Positions 1-10,534 of a stretch of DNA of 64,000 bases are shown here, piece after piece (positions within the stretch are counted from its first letter, which is position 1; the number at the start of each line of letters is the position of its first letter). This stretch comes from an uncultured bacterium (GTDB lineage: Bacteria; Cyanobacteriota; Vampirovibrionia; Gastranaerophilales; Gastranaerophilaceae): assembly GCA_902777605.1 (NCBI GenBank), contig CACYUI010000003.1, positions 19,593 through 83,592 on the forward strand, written 5' to 3'. The position numbers and the translations under genes were made by a program. The notes beneath the pieces are model-generated. The model searched no databases. It was not told where the DNA came from and saw only the letters and a list, made by a program, of their open reading frames with translations.

Positions 1-192
1 GAAGATATAAATGAAGTCCTAAATACAGAGGGTGCAATTTTATGTGAAGTAATGGTTGAGAAAGAATATGCATTTTTGCCAAAACTATCATCTAAAAAAC
101 TCCCTGACGGAACAATGGTCTCACCGACATTGGAAGACATGTTCCCATTCTTGGATAGAGACGAGTTTGAAGCAAATATGATTAAGGATTAA
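1..192 (+). CDS. C-terminal fragment of a TPP-dependent acetolactate synthase-like enzyme (partial)
   Basis: The frame is open from base 1 and ends with TAA at 190-192, giving 63 residues; the start lies outside the window. The visible tail contains LCEVMV followed by KLPDGTMVSPTLEDMFPF and ends near DEFEANMIKD. This matches the C-terminal end of IlvB-like thiamine-pyrophosphate enzymes that often sit in surface-glycan clusters. The neighbouring sugar genes fit such a role. The catalytic and cofactor domains are not visible, so the substrate cannot be assigned. Its stop overlaps the stop of the convergent gene at 189-494. Confidence 0.65.
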   Translation, partial: EDINEVLNTEGAILCEVMVEKEYAFLPKLSSKKLPDGTMVSPTLEDMFPFLDRDEFEANMIKD

Positions 193-494
193 AAGCGCTC
201 CTTCATAAACTTAAATCCTAATACTGTAATAATTTTATATTTTTTGTTCTGACTATTAGTTATAGAGAATGTCCACTGCAAAATTGTTCTTACAATATGC
301 ACAGGATAAAAGCTTATTAACTGCCATTCTCTTTTAATACTTATTGAATGAAAGAGTTCATAAAAATATTGATATTTTTCAATGTTAAAATATTGTGCAT
401 AAACATATTTATAAAAATTTATCCACGAGCCATGAATATCTTTATAAGGAATTGCTGCTTCTTTTACTTTGTTGCGTAATTCTTGTTCCATCAT
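189..494 (-). CDS. small hypothetical protein with glycosyltransferase-style C-terminal tail
   Basis: A 101-residue protein with no domain I recognise. It starts with two adjacent Met codons behind a GAGAG ribosome site about 8 bases upstream. The end, KYKIITVLGFKFMKERF, resembles the tail of the 463-residue protein two genes upstream (KVVRFLGLKMKFRRK). Such LG-x-K tails are common at the ends of surface-glycan transferases. It may therefore be a small partner or a shortened relic of such an enzyme. It is the last gene of the leftward surface-sugar operon. The body is aromatic and basic with no clear membrane segment. Confidence 0.55.
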   Translation of the reverse strand: MMEQELRNKVKEAAIPYKDIHGSWINFYKYVYAQYFNIEKYQYFYELFHSISIKREWQLISFYPVHIVRTILQWTFSITNSQNKKYKIITVLGFKFMKERF

Positions 495-531
495 ACATCT
501 CTCTTTTTGTGTAATCCTATCACAAAAACAA

Positions 532-1581
532 TCAATGTTTTAATGGTAGTATTTTGGTTTTTAATACACCAAAGAGTCTGATATAAACCCCTTTTTTGCG
601 TATAGAAAAACCAAATATATATTTATTTATGATATATAACAAAAATCCTATTATAAATAGAAATTTTTTATAAAAACTTATGCCATTATAAAAATCGTTG
701 ATATTATACAAATACAAACTATTTGAAAATAAAAATGCGATTACAGAATTTATAAAAGGTTTACCAATCCATAAAACACCACAACACCTATCTCTTAAAT
801 GTTTATCTGTTATCATTTGATATGAATTTACAAGACCTGAAAACAAATTTACATGTGCGGTTCTGAAATGTCTTTCTTTATTAGTCCCCCTGATAAAATC
901 ATTTTTTAATTTCTTTTTCTTTTTATTGTTTTTTTCTTTTAATAAAATTTCTTTGTCTTTTGAATTATAAAAAATGGTAGGATTCATACCCTGTTTAATA
1001 ATTCGGTATTTTGACACATAGAACTTACTTTTTTTATTAAGCAAATGACAGCCCAAAGCTAAATGTGGGAACGAATACATAATATTTGCATAGGCATTAG
1101 ATAATACTGTAGAATTTATATTTTCTGTTTTATAAATACCTGCGGCTAAGAATGATAGTGTATTTATTATATAAGGATAATTATCTGAAGAAAAATTCAC
1201 TTTTTTTTCTACTAAAATGCAATCATAATTCTCAGATAATATAGCCTTTTCAATTTCATTCCAATGCCTAAACCTAATAGTATCATCGTCACAAAGAATC
1301 CAAAAATATTCTTTATTACATTGTGCTGCCAATTCCATAGCATGACAGATATTTGCATTCCCGCCAATATTGATATTATGTCTTATATGTTTGATATTAG
1401 GGAAATGTGCACAATACTCTTCAATTAGTTCACTTGTTCCGTCAGTTGAAGCATTATCCAAAATTGTAATATCAAATTCTCTAATTGGTGAATTTTTCGC
1501 AAAAATCTGTTCAAAAGTTTTTGCTAATTTTTCTTTACGATTATATGTGATTAAATATATTTGAAGTTTATCTTTTAGCAT
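532..1581 (-). CDS. family 2-type glycosyltransferase
   Basis: A 349-residue GT-A type transferase. The start of the fold is clear: IYLITYNRKEKL in the first 20 residues, ILDNASTDGTSELI near residue 40, and a metal-binding CDDDT around residue 97 after YFWIL. These are the nucleotide-sugar and DxD signatures of GT2 enzymes. The last third is hydrophobic and may associate with the membrane. An AGGAG ribosome site precedes the ATG, and the start overlaps the upstream gene by 14 bases, so the two are probably co-translated. It most likely adds a sugar to a surface glycan that includes the nonulosonate made by this operon. The acceptor is unknown. Confidence 0.8.
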   Translation of the reverse strand: MLKDKLQIYLITYNRKEKLAKTFEQIFAKNSPIREFDITILDNASTDGTSELIEEYCAHFPNIKHIRHNINIGGNANICHAMELAAQCNKEYFWILCDDDTIRFRHWNEIEKAILSENYDCILVEKKVNFSSDNYPYIINTLSFLAAGIYKTENINSTVLSNAYANIMYSFPHLALGCHLLNKKSKFYVSKYRIIKQGMNPTIFYNSKDKEILLKEKNNKKKKKLKNDFIRGTNKERHFRTAHVNLFSGLVNSYQMITDKHLRDRCCGVLWIGKPFINSVIAFLFSNSLYLYNINDFYNGISFYKKFLFIIGFLLYIINKYIFGFSIRKKGVYIRLFGVLKTKILPLKH

Positions 1582-2959
1582 TTTTTCTCCTAAATTTCAT
1601 TTTTAATCCTAAAAATCTTACAACTTTATGATTTCCTTCGTTCCTGACAGAAAAAATTGTTTGCAAAAAAGTTGGTTGTTTACAAACGAGATTGCCATAT
1701 ACTTCATTCAAGTGATTTATAACATATTCTGATATGTCATTAAAATCTTCTATTTGTTCAAATAATTCAAAAGTAATACCATCTTTTCTGAATTTTTCCA
1801 GCTTAGTTTTAAAATAATTATAATACCAGTTTGGTTTTTTCATGCTTTGTTCAAATACAGAAAAATGTGTCATGTACCAATATATCATATTAGATTTATC
1901 TTTTTTAGGCGACGCCAAAAATTCTTCCAAATTATCTAATCCTTGTTTATCGCAAAACCACTTACTATATCTTTTATCTAAGGAAATAATTTTTAAATCC
2001 CATAACATTGCTTGTGTACCTGTCATTGTATGCATATTTATAATTGCATCACAATATTCAAAGAAATTTAGTGATTGAGATACAAAAGAATTATCAGTAA
2101 CAGGAAAATAAATTAGATTTTTATATTTTTGCTGCAAAGTATTTATAATACCTGCATTTAACTGACTGCTGCAATCATCGTGAAATGTGATTATTAATCC
2201 TATATCTTCAGGAATTTTATTCAATATATCCAATAAATACAAATATTGATCATCATATTTTGTTTCTTTATAAATATTATCAGTCGGAACAGGACACAAT
2301 AATAAATATCTGTATTGTGATCTTAATTGGATTAAAGCTTCTTTTATCGGGTTATTATAATCTATCAATTGTCTCAATTTTTGTTGAAAACTTTTAACAG
2401 TTTCTTGCTGATGTTTTGTAATAGAAAAATTTCTAATTTCATTTTCATATTTATTCAAAAATCCATTTAAAAAATGTATTGGTTCATATCTAAGTGTTCT
2501 TGGAAACGGCGGTCTTGAAAAAAGGCCGTTTTCGACCAACAAATGTAACGCATTTGGATAAGCTTTTTTTAATAAATCATTATGAATTTGAAAATCAATT
2601 ACAATATCCGGCTCAAAATCAGGTAATATTTTTTTTATAATTTCTTGGAATTTTGTATATTCTTCATCAGATAAATCACTATTAAATATTTTCAGAAACA
2701 TTTCTTGAATAGATAAACAATTGGGGAAAATTTGTGTTAAGTATTCATCTTTAAAACATATTGGTTTTAAAATGTCTATATCATGAAACTGCTGATTTTG
2801 GATATAAGTTAATTCCGATACTACTGTCATAACTTCAACATCCTCAAAAGTAATTAAATATTTAGCCAGCCAATCATATAAATGATCTTTACATACTTTA
2901 GATACCGGATACGGTAAATATATGGCCGTTGTAGGTTCCTGATATAATAATATTTTCAT
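1568..2959 (-). CDS. putative GT-B-like surface polysaccharide transferase
   Basis: A 463-residue protein without a family I can name with certainty. The C-terminal half has the look of capsule-type GT-B enzymes: LLLCPVPTDN, then LIITFHDDC, then YCDAIINMHTMTGTQAMLWD followed by KIISLDKRYS. That resembles the conserved end of KpsC-like and related transferases, where a nucleotide sugar is bound. The extreme C-terminus KVVRFLGLKMKFRRK is a basic LG-x-K tail. It lies between the nonulosonate synthase and a GT2 gene, so it is a reasonable candidate for the nonulosonate transferase. That role is inference from position. Confidence 0.5.
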   Translation of the reverse strand: MKILLYQEPTTAIYLPYPVSKVCKDHLYDWLAKYLITFEDVEVMTVVSELTYIQNQQFHDIDILKPICFKDEYLTQIFPNCLSIQEMFLKIFNSDLSDEEYTKFQEIIKKILPDFEPDIVIDFQIHNDLLKKAYPNALHLLVENGLFSRPPFPRTLRYEPIHFLNGFLNKYENEIRNFSITKHQQETVKSFQQKLRQLIDYNNPIKEALIQLRSQYRYLLLCPVPTDNIYKETKYDDQYLYLLDILNKIPEDIGLIITFHDDCSSQLNAGIINTLQQKYKNLIYFPVTDNSFVSQSLNFFEYCDAIINMHTMTGTQAMLWDLKIISLDKRYSKWFCDKQGLDNLEEFLASPKKDKSNMIYWYMTHFSVFEQSMKKPNWYYNYFKTKLEKFRKDGITFELFEQIEDFNDISEYVINHLNEVYGNLVCKQPTFLQTIFSVRNEGNHKVVRFLGLKMKFRRKNAKR

Positions 2960-2988
2960 AATTTCATCCTCATAATAATTTTAATATA

Positions 2989-4440
2989 TTATTCTATATA
3001 ACTTTTACATAATGGTGTGCCAAATTTTAAATCTTTTTTGGCGGTTTTTCCAAGCACTTCTTCGTAATATTTCGGATGCAGTCCGTTTGAGGGTCTTATA
3101 GACCTAATATTTTCAGGTGTAAATTTTTCACCTTTTTTAATATCTTTTACAATGTACAAAGAGCGTGCAAATTTTCTGTTTTTCTCGTTTACGGTATAGT
3201 CGACTTTCCCCAAGACTTTTTCAGTTGTGCGAATATCGTCAATTAAGGACTTAAATTCATTCGGCTCGAGTGAAAAACCACTGTCTGCTCCGCCTAAATT
3301 CCTATCCAAAGTAAAATGTTTTTCAACAACAGTTGCACCAAGACTAACCGCTGTTATTGCAGGGATATTGCTCATTGAGTGATCTGATAATCCTATTTTT
3401 ACACCCTGTGGAGAGAACCTTTCTATCATATCCTTAACTGTAATAATATTCATATCTTCAAGTTTTGCAGGATAAGCAGAGGTACATTTTAATAATGTAA
3501 TATCATTATTTCCGACAGATTTGCAGGCATCTATCGCTCCCTGAATTTCATCAAAAGATGAAACACCAGTCGAAATAATCATTGGTTTCTTGAATTTTGC
3601 AGCATATTTAATTAAAGGATAATCCATAGCCTCAAAACTTGCAATTTTATAGCAAGGTACATTAATGCTTTCCAAGAAATCAACTGCTGTATAGTCAAAA
3701 GGGGTTGAAAAGAAATCTATTCCGATTTCATCCGCATATTGCTTTAATTCTCCTTGCCATTCCCAAGGAGTATAAGCCTTTTGATATAGTTTATAAAGAT
3801 TTTCACCGTTCCAAAGGCTATTTTTATCTCTTATTTGAAATTCTTCGTTGTCGCAATCAATAGTAATTGTATCAGCAGTATAAGTCTGAACTTTGACAGC
3901 ATCAGCACCGATTTCTTTTGCTTTTGCGATAATTTTTTTTGCTAGTTCTTTATCGCCACAGTGATTTGCAGACATCTCTGCAATAATATATACATGAGCG
4001 TTTATAAATTTGTATTTAAAATAATTACCATCAGATGAAATATATTGATAACCGGCTTTTATAAAAGCATTTTGTGAAGGAATATTATCACTTTTTATAT
4101 ATGCATATATCTCATTAAATTTTGATTTTATAGAACATTCTCTTATAATATCAGGAGCTAAACCTTTTCCTCTGAAATCTTTTTTTATGCTGATTGATAT
4201 AATATTTTCATCTTTTTTATCAATTCTGACTTGACCAATAAAATCTTCTGACAAGCTTTCTATTATATAAAAAGGGCTATTTGTATTATTAAGACGATTT
4301 TCAAACCACTTAACATGGTTTTCCCATTCTATCTTTTCTGTATGAATTGAATTCTGTCTGACAGTATCATCATTTGATAAGTCAAAAACATTTTTCATAT
4401 CTTCAGTTTTTGCAAGTCTTATTGAAAATTCTTCAGCCAT
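2989..4440 (-). CDS. pseI: fused PseH-like acetyltransferase and PseI/NeuB-family nonulosonate synthase
   Basis: A 483-residue fusion. Residues 1 to about 145 form a GNAT domain with the acetyl-CoA loop DFRGKGLAPDII at 88-99 and NAFIKAGY near 124. This is where PseH acetylates the 4-amino group. From about residue 149 a NeuB barrel starts (VYIIAEMSANHCGDK, KVQTYTADTITIDC, LSDHS), the enzyme that condenses phosphoenolpyruvate with a hexosamine. Residues from about 428 are a SAF-type antifreeze-like lid ending in PLCKSYIE. EMSANH and TYTADTIT point to PseI rather than sialic acid synthase. The two pathway steps are usually separate genes. A GAGG site sits 7 bases before the ATG, and the start overlaps the upstream gene by 22 bases. 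Confidence 0.85.
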   Translation of the reverse strand: MAEEFSIRLAKTEDMKNVFDLSNDDTVRQNSIHTEKIEWENHVKWFENRLNNTNSPFYIIESLSEDFIGQVRIDKKDENIISISIKKDFRGKGLAPDIIRECSIKSKFNEIYAYIKSDNIPSQNAFIKAGYQYISSDGNYFKYKFINAHVYIIAEMSANHCGDKELAKKIIAKAKEIGADAVKVQTYTADTITIDCDNEEFQIRDKNSLWNGENLYKLYQKAYTPWEWQGELKQYADEIGIDFFSTPFDYTAVDFLESINVPCYKIASFEAMDYPLIKYAAKFKKPMIISTGVSSFDEIQGAIDACKSVGNNDITLLKCTSAYPAKLEDMNIITVKDMIERFSPQGVKIGLSDHSMSNIPAITAVSLGATVVEKHFTLDRNLGGADSGFSLEPNEFKSLIDDIRTTEKVLGKVDYTVNEKNRKFARSLYIVKDIKKGEKFTPENIRSIRPSNGLHPKYYEEVLGKTAKKDLKFGTPLCKSYIE

Positions 4441-5246
4441 TCCATATCCTCGATAAAATCATTCAAATTTTCTTTTGAATTTTTAATTGTTTCAAAAGTA
4501 ACATAACTATTTTGGGGTATCATATCAAAAATACGATTGAAGTCCAACTGACCTGTGCCAAGATGTAAATGGGAATCAAAAGGTGAATTTATATCATCTA
4601 AATCTGTCAAATGGTACATATTAGGATTCAATTGCAAAAAATCTTTGCAGTAATCATAAACAAATTGTTCCCTCGCCCCGCCAAATTGACCTTTGTGCGG
4701 GAGAAGGTTAGGGTGAGGGGTTGTTTCGAATAACGAATTAGCCGCACAAATAGCATGCCCAAAATCCAAACAAAAACCACAACCTGCAGTATCCACAACC
4801 TGTTTTATTTCGTCTACATTATATCCTCTACAGAATTCCCCGCCCATACGATTTGGGAGAGCAACAAACGGCTTATTTTCAATTAATGCTCGTGGTTCAT
4901 TAAACATAGCAAGCTGAATTGCGGTTTCTTTTATATCTCCATCAATTCCGCCATGAAAAATAATATATTTTGCATTCAATTTATCAGCAAATTGTTTTGT
5001 TTGCTCATAAATTTCTCTGTTTCTCTCAGCTTTTTCTTGTTTTGCTAAATTAAATCCTTGCGCAAAATGGGCATTATGAATAATAAATGGAATCTGTAAC
5101 TGTTTCCATTTTAAAAGTGTCTCAAGAGTTTCCGGCACAATATAAAGTTCTATATAATCAAAAACACCATGATTGTATAGTTTTATTGCTTCGTCATAAT
5201 AGAAGTCTGTATTACAAGACCAAAGTTTTAGACCGCGTTTATACAT
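4419..5246 (-). CDS. sugar phosphate isomerase/epimerase-like TIM-barrel protein
   Basis: A 275-residue protein of the xylose-isomerase-like TIM-barrel superfamily. Visible strand ends include PFIIHNAHF, YIIFHGGIDG, LIENKP, FCLDFGHAI and MYHLTDLDD, whose His, Glu and Asp residues would hold a divalent metal. It is placed between pseF and the PseH-PseI fusion and overlaps both, so it should act in the same nonulosonate pathway. The exact reaction is not evident. Residues about 176-193 (TPHPNLLPHKGQFGGARE) are foreign-looking: they translate a palindromic repeat at 4670-4720. The reading frame is kept through it. No PseG-like hydrolase is seen in the operon. Confidence 0.7.
   Translation of the reverse strand: MYKRGLKLWSCNTDFYYDEAIKLYNHGVFDYIELYIVPETLETLLKWKQLQIPFIIHNAHFAQGFNLAKQEKAERNREIYEQTKQFADKLNAKYIIFHGGIDGDIKETAIQLAMFNEPRALIENKPFVALPNRMGGEFCRGYNVDEIKQVVDTAGCGFCLDFGHAICAANSLFETTPHPNLLPHKGQFGGAREQFVYDYCKDFLQLNPNMYHLTDLDDINSPFDSHLHLGTGQLDFNRIFDMIPQNSYVTFETIKNSKENLNDFIEDMEWLKNFQ
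4670..4720. repeat. palindromic repeat inserted in-frame in a coding gene
   Basis: The ends pair as CCCTCGCC and GGTGAGGG. The G-rich arms are very unlike the AT-rich gene around them. The reading CCCCTCACCCTAACCTTCTC is the familiar dispersed repeat seen between genes in many bacterial genomes. Here it lies inside the isomerase gene and is translated as about 17 extra residues. Confidence 0.65.
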
Positions 5247-5922
5247 TGTGCATAACCTTATATTTCATCTCTGCTATAGCCCAATCATCAGGAGTATCAA
5301 TATCCTGACATTCTTTTTCATCAATAATGTATGCTGTTGTATCATCCGGTGTTAAAGAATTATGTTGGTACATTGCATCTGTTTTACAAAAATAGAACAT
5401 TCCGACATCAAAATATTTTGGTTCAATATCTTGAGAACGCATATTTTGAGCATCTCTATCATTTGGAACTAATATTTCGTTTTCTATTTTCATTGCCCAT
5501 TCTATTGGTACAGGATATTTACATACAGGAATGAGTGCATCATGTCCTTTCATTTTTTCATAAGCATCTTTAAGTGTTTTCGATTCTAAAAACGGAACAC
5601 AGGGATATATACAACATAAAGTATTATATTTTTTACCAAGTTTTTTGTATTCACAAATAACCTCATCAATAACATCAAATGTTGTTGCATAATCACTTGC
5701 AGTCCTGTTAGAACGCATAAAAGGAACTTCTGCACCGTATTGTTTTGCAACATCTGCGATTTCTTCGCTATCAGTTGAAACCATTACTGTATCGAAAATT
5801 CCTGAATTTATTGCCGCATCAATAGCGTATGCGAGCATTGGTTTACCCATAAATTCTTTTATATTTTTTTTCGGTATTCTTTTAGAACCGCCTCTTGCTG
5901 TTATTATTGCAATGTTAGACAT
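5239..5922 (-). CDS. pseF: pseudaminic acid cytidylyltransferase
   Basis: A 227-residue CMP-nonulosonate synthetase. The N-terminus IAIITARGGSKRIPKKNIK is the CTP-binding loop of the family, and MVSTDSEEIADVA, EVPFMRS and IPVCKYPVPIEWA follow. The length and the PVPIEWA stretch suit PseF. It activates the nine-carbon sugar with CTP so that a transferase can use it. The ATG overlaps the stop of the upstream aminotransferase gene by one base (TAATG), a sign of coupled translation. The same operon supplies PseB, PseC, PseH and PseI functions. Confidence 0.88.
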   Translation of the reverse strand: MSNIAIITARGGSKRIPKKNIKEFMGKPMLAYAIDAAINSGIFDTVMVSTDSEEIADVAKQYGAEVPFMRSNRTASDYATTFDVIDEVICEYKKLGKKYNTLCCIYPCVPFLESKTLKDAYEKMKGHDALIPVCKYPVPIEWAMKIENEILVPNDRDAQNMRSQDIEPKYFDVGMFYFCKTDAMYQHNSLTPDDTTAYIIDEKECQDIDTPDDWAIAEMKYKVMHNV

Positions 5923-7244
5923 TAATTTACCCTTCCGAATCCACTTGCTGCAGGTAAACCTTCAAGATGTTCTTCTACTTTATCTCCAAGTTTTGCAATT
6001 TTTGCAAAAACTTCATCAACCGCAATTGCATACTTTTCAACATCTTCAAATGTATGAGCATACATTGAATAGAATCCTGAACCGGCTAAAAATCCACATT
6101 TCAACATCTCTTGAGAAAAATATGAAATATTTACTGCATGATTTTCTTCAAAAGAAAAATGAATAAGAGGTTTAAATCCTCCAATATGAATTTTTAGCCC
6201 ATGTTTTTTAGCCAAAGTTTCCCAAACTCCCCATACTTTATCAGATATTGCAAGCATATGAGGTGCAGCATCAACTTTGATAAATTTATCTATCATTGCT
6301 AAAGCAGCTGCTGAACCGACTCTTTCTGTCCAGTTAGTTGATGTTATAAATGCATCTTGAGCGTATTCCATAACCCATTTTTTACCAATAACGGCAGATG
6401 AACAGAAACCATTACCTAATGCTTTCGAAAATACTGCTATATCAGGATGAAAACCTAATTTTAAATGAGCACCGCCATTGCACATTCTAAATGCAGCGGT
6501 AATTTCATCAATAATTAAAGGTACTTTCTTTTCTTTAGCCATTGAATGTATTGCATCAATAAATTCTTGTGTAGGTTCATAGTTTCTTATCGGCTCCATT
6601 ACAATAGCAGCTAAATCATCACCCGCTTCATTTATAGCATTTTTAAAATCTTCAATGTCATTATAATGGAATGGTATTGCAGTTCCAGTCAAGCCTTTAG
6701 GCACTCCGTTAGGATTTAATCCTGCAATCCATTGATCATCTAAAGCTTCTTTTTTACCAAGGTTTGCAGCCAAGTACCAATCGCACCAACCATGGTAACC
6801 ACAAAATACAATTTTATCCTTACCTGTTGCAACTCTTGCGATTCTAACAGCGATTGACATTGCTTCCCCGCCGCCTCTTGCAAATCTTGCCATATCTGCC
6901 CAAGGGTGAAGTTCAATTAGTTTTTCTGCTAATGCAACTTCTTCGGGCGGATTAAGAGTTGATGCAGAACCAGAATTTATTACATCAATTACGGCTTTAT
7001 TCACATCAGGATCTGCATAACCAAGCACTGTCGCACCAATACCGCCAATGCTAAAATCTAAATATTTATTATCATCCAAGTCAGTTACTTCAATTCCATG
7101 AGCTTCTTTAAAGTATGTTGGCCAGACACCTCGACAATATCTGTCCGGTCTTTTTGATAATAATTGTGTCATACCAGGGATTAGCTTTACGGCTTTATCC
7201 TGTAATTCTTTTGATTTTTTATTATTTAAGACAGTCGAATTCAT
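5922..7244 (-). CDS. class III PLP aminotransferase / glutamate-1-semialdehyde aminomutase-like
   Basis: A 440-residue fold-type I enzyme. It shows the cofactor region FARGGGEAMSIAVRIARV (about 121-138), IVMEPI, LIIDEITAAFR and the PLP lysine in VFSKALGNG at K274. The sequence resembles HemL, but it lies inside a pseudaminic-acid-type operon, so it probably aminates or isomerises a sugar or a small keto donor rather than making tetrapyrroles. Homologues next to aldo/keto reductases occur in nonulosonate clusters of other anaerobes. Its role there is not something I can state as known. It overlaps pseF by one base. Confidence 0.75.
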   Translation of the reverse strand: MNSTVLNNKKSKELQDKAVKLIPGMTQLLSKRPDRYCRGVWPTYFKEAHGIEVTDLDDNKYLDFSIGGIGATVLGYADPDVNKAVIDVINSGSASTLNPPEEVALAEKLIELHPWADMARFARGGGEAMSIAVRIARVATGKDKIVFCGYHGWCDWYLAANLGKKEALDDQWIAGLNPNGVPKGLTGTAIPFHYNDIEDFKNAINEAGDDLAAIVMEPIRNYEPTQEFIDAIHSMAKEKKVPLIIDEITAAFRMCNGGAHLKLGFHPDIAVFSKALGNGFCSSAVIGKKWVMEYAQDAFITSTNWTERVGSAAALAMIDKFIKVDAAPHMLAISDKVWGVWETLAKKHGLKIHIGGFKPLIHFSFEENHAVNISYFSQEMLKCGFLAGSGFYSMYAHTFEDVEKYAIAVDEVFAKIAKLGDKVEEHLEGLPAASGFGRVN

Positions 7245-7253
7245 AATTACTCC

Positions 7254-8153
7254 CTACTTTTTAACCCATAAACTTGGCATCATTATATCTGTTTTTATGT
7301 TTTCAAATTCTTTGCCAATTTCCTTTAGTATATCACTTGAAAAATCTTCTTGAAAAATATTTATATCTTCTTTAATTTGTTCAATATTATCAACACCAAA
7401 TACAAGATGTGAAATAGCATCAAATTGCTTAACATAAAGCATTGCCAGTTTTATTCTTGAAATGTCATATTTTTTGCAAATTTCATCTATTTTATTAAGA
7501 ATTGGTTTTGCACCTTGCAAAAAGGTCGGTAATTCATCTTCATTCATCAAAATCAACCCTTGAATAAAAGCACTTCTTGAATGAATTTGAGTTGAGCCAT
7601 TTTTTAAAGCCAAGTCAAAAACCCCTTCATTTTTCATTCTCTGGTCAAAAATGCTTGAAGGTAATTGCATAAAATCAACATAAGGGCTTTCTATACATAT
7701 TTTTGCTTCATCTGGATAATAAACAGAAACTCCGCAATGGCGCACTTTTCCTTCTTTTTTTAGTTCATACATTGCTTTTAATTTTTCTTCGTCAAATGCA
7801 TATCTTGAAGAATGAAAAACATAACTGTCTAAATAATCGGTATTTAATCTTTTTAATTGCTTTTCATAATTTTCTTTGATTACTTTTGCATAATTTTTTG
7901 GTTCGACCTCATCCAATTCATTAGGTTTGAACTTGGAAATAATAAATAATTTATCTCTTGAAATTGTTTTCTTCTTTAAAAACTCGCCAACGACTTCTTC
8001 TGCATTACCGTAAGCAAGCGCAGTATCAATATTGTCAATACCATTTTGCGTTGCATAATCCAATATTTTTATCGCTTCTTCTAATGATGGTTTTTTTTGT
8101 CCTCTTATCCCGTAATCCAGTCCAAATTGAACAGTTCCCAAACAAAGTTTCAT
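7254..8153 (-). CDS. aldo/keto reductase
   Basis: A 299-residue NAD(P)H-dependent reductase. The catalytic set is visible: Asp and Tyr in NIDTALAYGNAEE near residues 42-48, Lys in FIISKFKP, and His in SYVFHSSRY. LCLGTVQFGLDYGI opens the barrel. The gene lies 9 bases from the aminotransferase and directly follows pseC, so it belongs to the operon. It may reduce a keto or aldehyde intermediate of a modified nonulosonate. The substrate is not visible. Confidence 0.82.
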   Translation of the reverse strand: MKLCLGTVQFGLDYGIRGQKKPSLEEAIKILDYATQNGIDNIDTALAYGNAEEVVGEFLKKKTISRDKLFIISKFKPNELDEVEPKNYAKVIKENYEKQLKRLNTDYLDSYVFHSSRYAFDEEKLKAMYELKKEGKVRHCGVSVYYPDEAKICIESPYVDFMQLPSSIFDQRMKNEGVFDLALKNGSTQIHSRSAFIQGLILMNEDELPTFLQGAKPILNKIDEICKKYDISRIKLAMLYVKQFDAISHLVFGVDNIEQIKEDINIFQEDFSSDILKEIGKEFENIKTDIMMPSLWVKK

Positions 8154-9257
8154 CTAAATTATCTCCTTGATTCTCCTAATAATTTCTTGCAAATCATTAT
8201 CCGTCAAGTCGGGATAAAGAGGAAGCGAAATGCAATGATTGTAGTATTCTTCCGCATTCGGATAATCCCCCCATTTATATCCTTGTTCTTGGTAATATGG
8301 TTGCGTGTGAACAGGTATATAATGAACCTGAAGATTTAAGCCAGCTTTTCTTGCATCAAAATAAAATTTCTTTCTATCTTTAACTAAAATCGGATACAAA
8401 TGGAAACACGCATTTGAAAAATCTTTTTCAATCAAATGCGGTAATCCCAAATTTTTGTTATAAAAATCAACTATTTCACGACGGCGTTTTTTAAATTGGT
8501 CAAGTCTTTTTAATTGAGAAACTCCAAGCGCTGCCTGAACATCGGTCATACGATAATTATAACCGAGTTCTCTCATTTCATAGCGCCAGTCATTCGTCAT
8601 ATCTCCGTCTTTATGCATCCCGTGAGCTCTGAATGCACAAAGCTTTTTATAAAGTTCTTCATCATTTGTTGTTACAGCTCCGCCTTCGCAGGTCGTAATA
8701 GTTTTAACAGGATGGAATGAAAATACTGTCATATCAGAATACTTACAAGAACCAACTTTTGTATCTTTGTAATCAGAGCCTATAGCGTGTGCTGCATCTT
8801 CAATTATATAAATTTTTCTGTCCGTTGGTAAAGCTCTATTTACCCCCTCCATATCGCATGATTGCCCTGCAAAATGAACCGGAACAACGGCTTTTGTTTT
8901 TTGGGAAATATGTTTTTTAATTTCGTCAGGGTTAATATTTGCGGTATCTTTTTCTATATCTGCAAATTTTACATCCGCTCCGCAAAAACGGGCACAATTT
9001 GCACTTGCTAAAAATGTCATCGGAGAAGTAATTACCTCATTATTTACCCCAACTCCTGCAGCCATCATTGCAATGTGGAGTCCTGAAGTTGCCGAATTGA
9101 CCGCAACACAGTATTTTGTACCTGTGTAATCACAAATTGCTTGCTCAAATTCTTTTACCTTTGGACCGCAAGTTAAATAAGGCGATTTTAAAGTTTCAAC
9201 TACCGCCTGTATATCATCTTCGGTTATATTTTGTTTCCCGTATCCGTATGTTTTCAT
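8154..9257 (-). CDS. pseC: UDP-4-amino-4,6-dideoxy-N-acetyl-altrosamine transaminase
   Basis: A DegT/DnrJ/EryC1 aminotransferase, the second step of the pseudaminic acid pathway. The PLP lysine lies in SFHPVKTITTCEGG. Other signatures are NSATSGLHIA, IIEDAAHAIG and NYRMTDVQAALG. I take the ATG at 9257, one base after the pseB stop (TAAaATG). A GTG four codons upstream would overlap pseB and is less likely. Two exact copies of the decamer GGGGTAAATA lie in the gene at 9041-9050 and 8837-8846. They encode GVNN and GVNR in place of the more usual residues at those sites. Confidence 0.88.
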   Translation of the reverse strand: MKTYGYGKQNITEDDIQAVVETLKSPYLTCGPKVKEFEQAICDYTGTKYCVAVNSATSGLHIAMMAAGVGVNNEVITSPMTFLASANCARFCGADVKFADIEKDTANINPDEIKKHISQKTKAVVPVHFAGQSCDMEGVNRALPTDRKIYIIEDAAHAIGSDYKDTKVGSCKYSDMTVFSFHPVKTITTCEGGAVTTNDEELYKKLCAFRAHGMHKDGDMTNDWRYEMRELGYNYRMTDVQAALGVSQLKRLDQFKKRRREIVDFYNKNLGLPHLIEKDFSNACFHLYPILVKDRKKFYFDARKAGLNLQVHYIPVHTQPYYQEQGYKWGDYPNAEEYYNHCISLPLYPDLTDNDLQEIIRRIKEII

Positions 9258-9258
9258 T

Positions 9259-10534
<1,276 letters not shown>

